Assembly (NCBI RefSeq): GCF_012933555.1
Contig: NZ_JABBPK010000001.1
Location: forward strand, 2,396,001 to 2,460,000
DNA from: Niallia alba
GTDB lineage: Bacteria; Bacillota; Bacilli; Bacillales; Cytobacillaceae
Length of the DNA stretch: 64,000 nucleotides
Direction: 5' to 3'
Part shown: positions 62,953 to 64,000 of the stretch, one piece after another
Layout of the letters: the number at the start of each line of letters is the position of its first letter
Numbering within the stretch: position 1 is the stretch's first letter
Translations under genes and position numbers: made by a program
The notes under the pieces: generated by a model
What the model saw: the letters and a program-made list of their open reading frames with translations, nothing else
Told to the model about the DNA's origin: nothing
Databases searched by the model: none

Positions 62953-64000
62953 ATGAATCAATGTAACATAAAAATGCCATCATTAAAAGAATTGGAAAAA
63001 ACTTTATTTCGAACACTACAAATGACGTTTCAAGAAATCCTTATTCAAACGTTAGAAAATTGGGATCAAGAGATTGCCAAGCAACGAGACAAAAGAAGAT
63101 TTGCTTTACGTGATAAACGAGAAATACGATTAGATACAGCGTTTGGAGCTGTGGAGCTGAAGCGTAATTATTATTTTGATCGTGTGACTAAAAAATATAT
63201 TTGTCTATTAGATCACTATTTACAGTTTCAGGGGAATAAGGGATTTAGTCCGCTACTAGAAGAATGGGGGTTAGAACTAGCGACGAATGGCTCCTCCTAT
63301 CGAAAGGCGGTGGAAACGTTCGAACAATTTTTAGGCTATTCGGCGATGAGCCACGAAGCATTACGGCAACATCTTCTTCAAACAAGCGTACTTCCCGCTA
63401 AGGAAAAACGCCCTTTTCAAAAGGTATTGTTTGTCGAAGTAGATGGATTATATGTGAAGAGTCAAGAAAAGAAAAAGCGTGGATGGGAGTTGAAATTCGC
63501 CGCTGTACACGAGGGATGGAAAGAAAACGGAAAGCGAATCAGGCTCCGAAATAAAAGGCATTTTCTTTATGAAGGAAAAGAACCCTTTTGGGAAGCCTTT
63601 GAAACGTTCTTACAGAATCATTATGCGTATGATCCTACCCAAACCTTGCTTATTATTAATGGTGATGGAGCAGGCTGGATAACGGCATGTCGGGAGTATT
63701 TTCGGGAACGCGCCTTTTTCACCATGGATCGTTTTCATGTCGCTCGTTCGATGAAGCAACTAATGAAGAGCCATCCTCGATACCGCTACATGAAAAGAGC
63801 GTTAAGAAACTACCAGGTAGAAACATTACTTCTAGAGTTGAATAGCGCAGTAGGAACAATGGATACACCAGAAAAAGAAGAAAAACTAGAGCATTTCCTT
63901 GCCTTTTTAACGCATCATCAGGAAACCATAAAAGATTACCGTAGTTGGTTACAGGAAAAAGGTGTGGACACGACAGCGTATCGTCCAATGGGAAGTGCAG
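62953..64000 (+). CDS. ISLre2-family transposase (UPF0236), cut by the window edge
   Basis: The frame from ATG 62953 is open for 349 codons to the end of the window. It reads MNQCNIKMPSLKELEKTLFR at the start. Family marks are LRDKREIRLDTAFGAVELKR, LFVEVDGLYVKSQEKKKRGW (first catalytic Asp) and LLIINGDGAGWITACREYFR (second Asp), then FFTMDRFHVARSMKQLM. The missing 3' part should carry the third acidic residue. The ribosome site is AAAGGAGAGGCTCTC. The left border of the element is probably near 62866-62870 (GGTAGCTGG). Confidence 0.9.
   Translation, partial: MNQCNIKMPSLKELEKTLFRTLQMTFQEILIQTLENWDQEIAKQRDKRRFALRDKREIRLDTAFGAVELKRNYYFDRVTKKYICLLDHYLQFQGNKGFSPLLEEWGLELATNGSSYRKAVETFEQFLGYSAMSHEALRQHLLQTSVLPAKEKRPFQKVLFVEVDGLYVKSQEKKKRGWELKFAAVHEGWKENGKRIRLRNKRHFLYEGKEPFWEAFETFLQNHYAYDPTQTLLIINGDGAGWITACREYFRERAFFTMDRFHVARSMKQLMKSHPRYRYMKRALRNYQVETLLLELNSAVGTMDTPEKEEKLEHFLAFLTHHQETIKDYRSWLQEKGVDTTAYRPMGSA

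Noticed and set aside
63719-63988. 89-aa minus-strand frame near the right edge
   Set aside because: It is antisense to the ISLre2 transposase, whose frame is continuous to the window end.

Overview
The window is chromosomal DNA from a low-GC, endospore-forming member of the Bacillaceae. The sequence shows a sporulation gene set (spoVK, cwlJ, a cotD-type coat gene, two YjcZ-type genes, sirA, a SpoIIP-family gene). It also shows two blocks in the Bacillus subtilis order: miaA-hfq-(insert)-spoVK-hflX-ynbB-glnR-glnA and lexA/yneA-yneB-ynzC-tkt-sirA-yneF. A Niallia/B. circulans-like species is my guess; it cannot be settled from this window.

Layout. From 0 to 22 kb lies an accessory region: a TetR/SDR pair, an orphan sporulation-type histidine kinase, two IS4-family copies, a SpoIIP paralogue, a PP2C-like phosphatase, a metallophosphoesterase, a P-loop kinase, an IS3-family element, an ECF sigma/anti-sigma pair, Amj lipid II flippase, a MarR regulator and PaiA. 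Many gene remnants lie between the intact genes. From 22.8 to 27.8 kb is the NAD de novo cluster: nifS-type cysteine desulfurase divergent from nadB-nadC-nadA. From 27.9 to 32.2 kb are two tandem paralogues that join a sigma-factor-like cytoplasmic half to a membrane anchor and an extracytoplasmic domain; the first is split by a third IS4 copy. From 32.3 to 40.3 kb is the conserved miaA-hfq...glnR-glnA block.

From 40.3 to 56.6 kb the interval between glnA and lexA is accessory. It opens with decayed integrase, cytosine methyltransferase and ASCH genes. A ParB-like protein, a LysM amidase and a group of sporulation genes preceded by sigma-K-type -10 sequences follow. After these come a LOG-family enzyme, a GNAT protein, YfiT, a three-gene molybdenum hydroxylase (xanthine dehydrogenase type), CBO0543, CwlJ and YbaK. 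From 56.6 to 62 kb is the SOS/division/transketolase block. The window ends inside an ISLre2-family transposase gene that follows a perfect 46-bp palindrome.

How genes work together. NadB, NadA and NadC convert aspartate to nicotinate mononucleotide, and the NifS-type enzyme probably supplies sulfur for the NadA cluster. GlnR represses glnRA through a box over its own -35. LexA controls itself and yneA through SOS boxes between them. SirA links Spo0A to replication control, and a perfect Spo0A box lies upstream. CwlJ, CotD, the YjcZ proteins and perhaps the ferritin-like protein act in spore coat or germination.

The observations I rate highest are the sigma-like/membrane fusion pair, the two core-related palindromic repeats (one a MITE with a target duplication), the pair of unannotated ~50-aa paralogues, the relic island after glnA, the cluster of sigma-K-like sites and the 46-bp palindrome beside ISLre2. 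No CRISPR array, rRNA, tRNA or riboswitch was recognised. All family assignments come from reading motifs, not from database searches.
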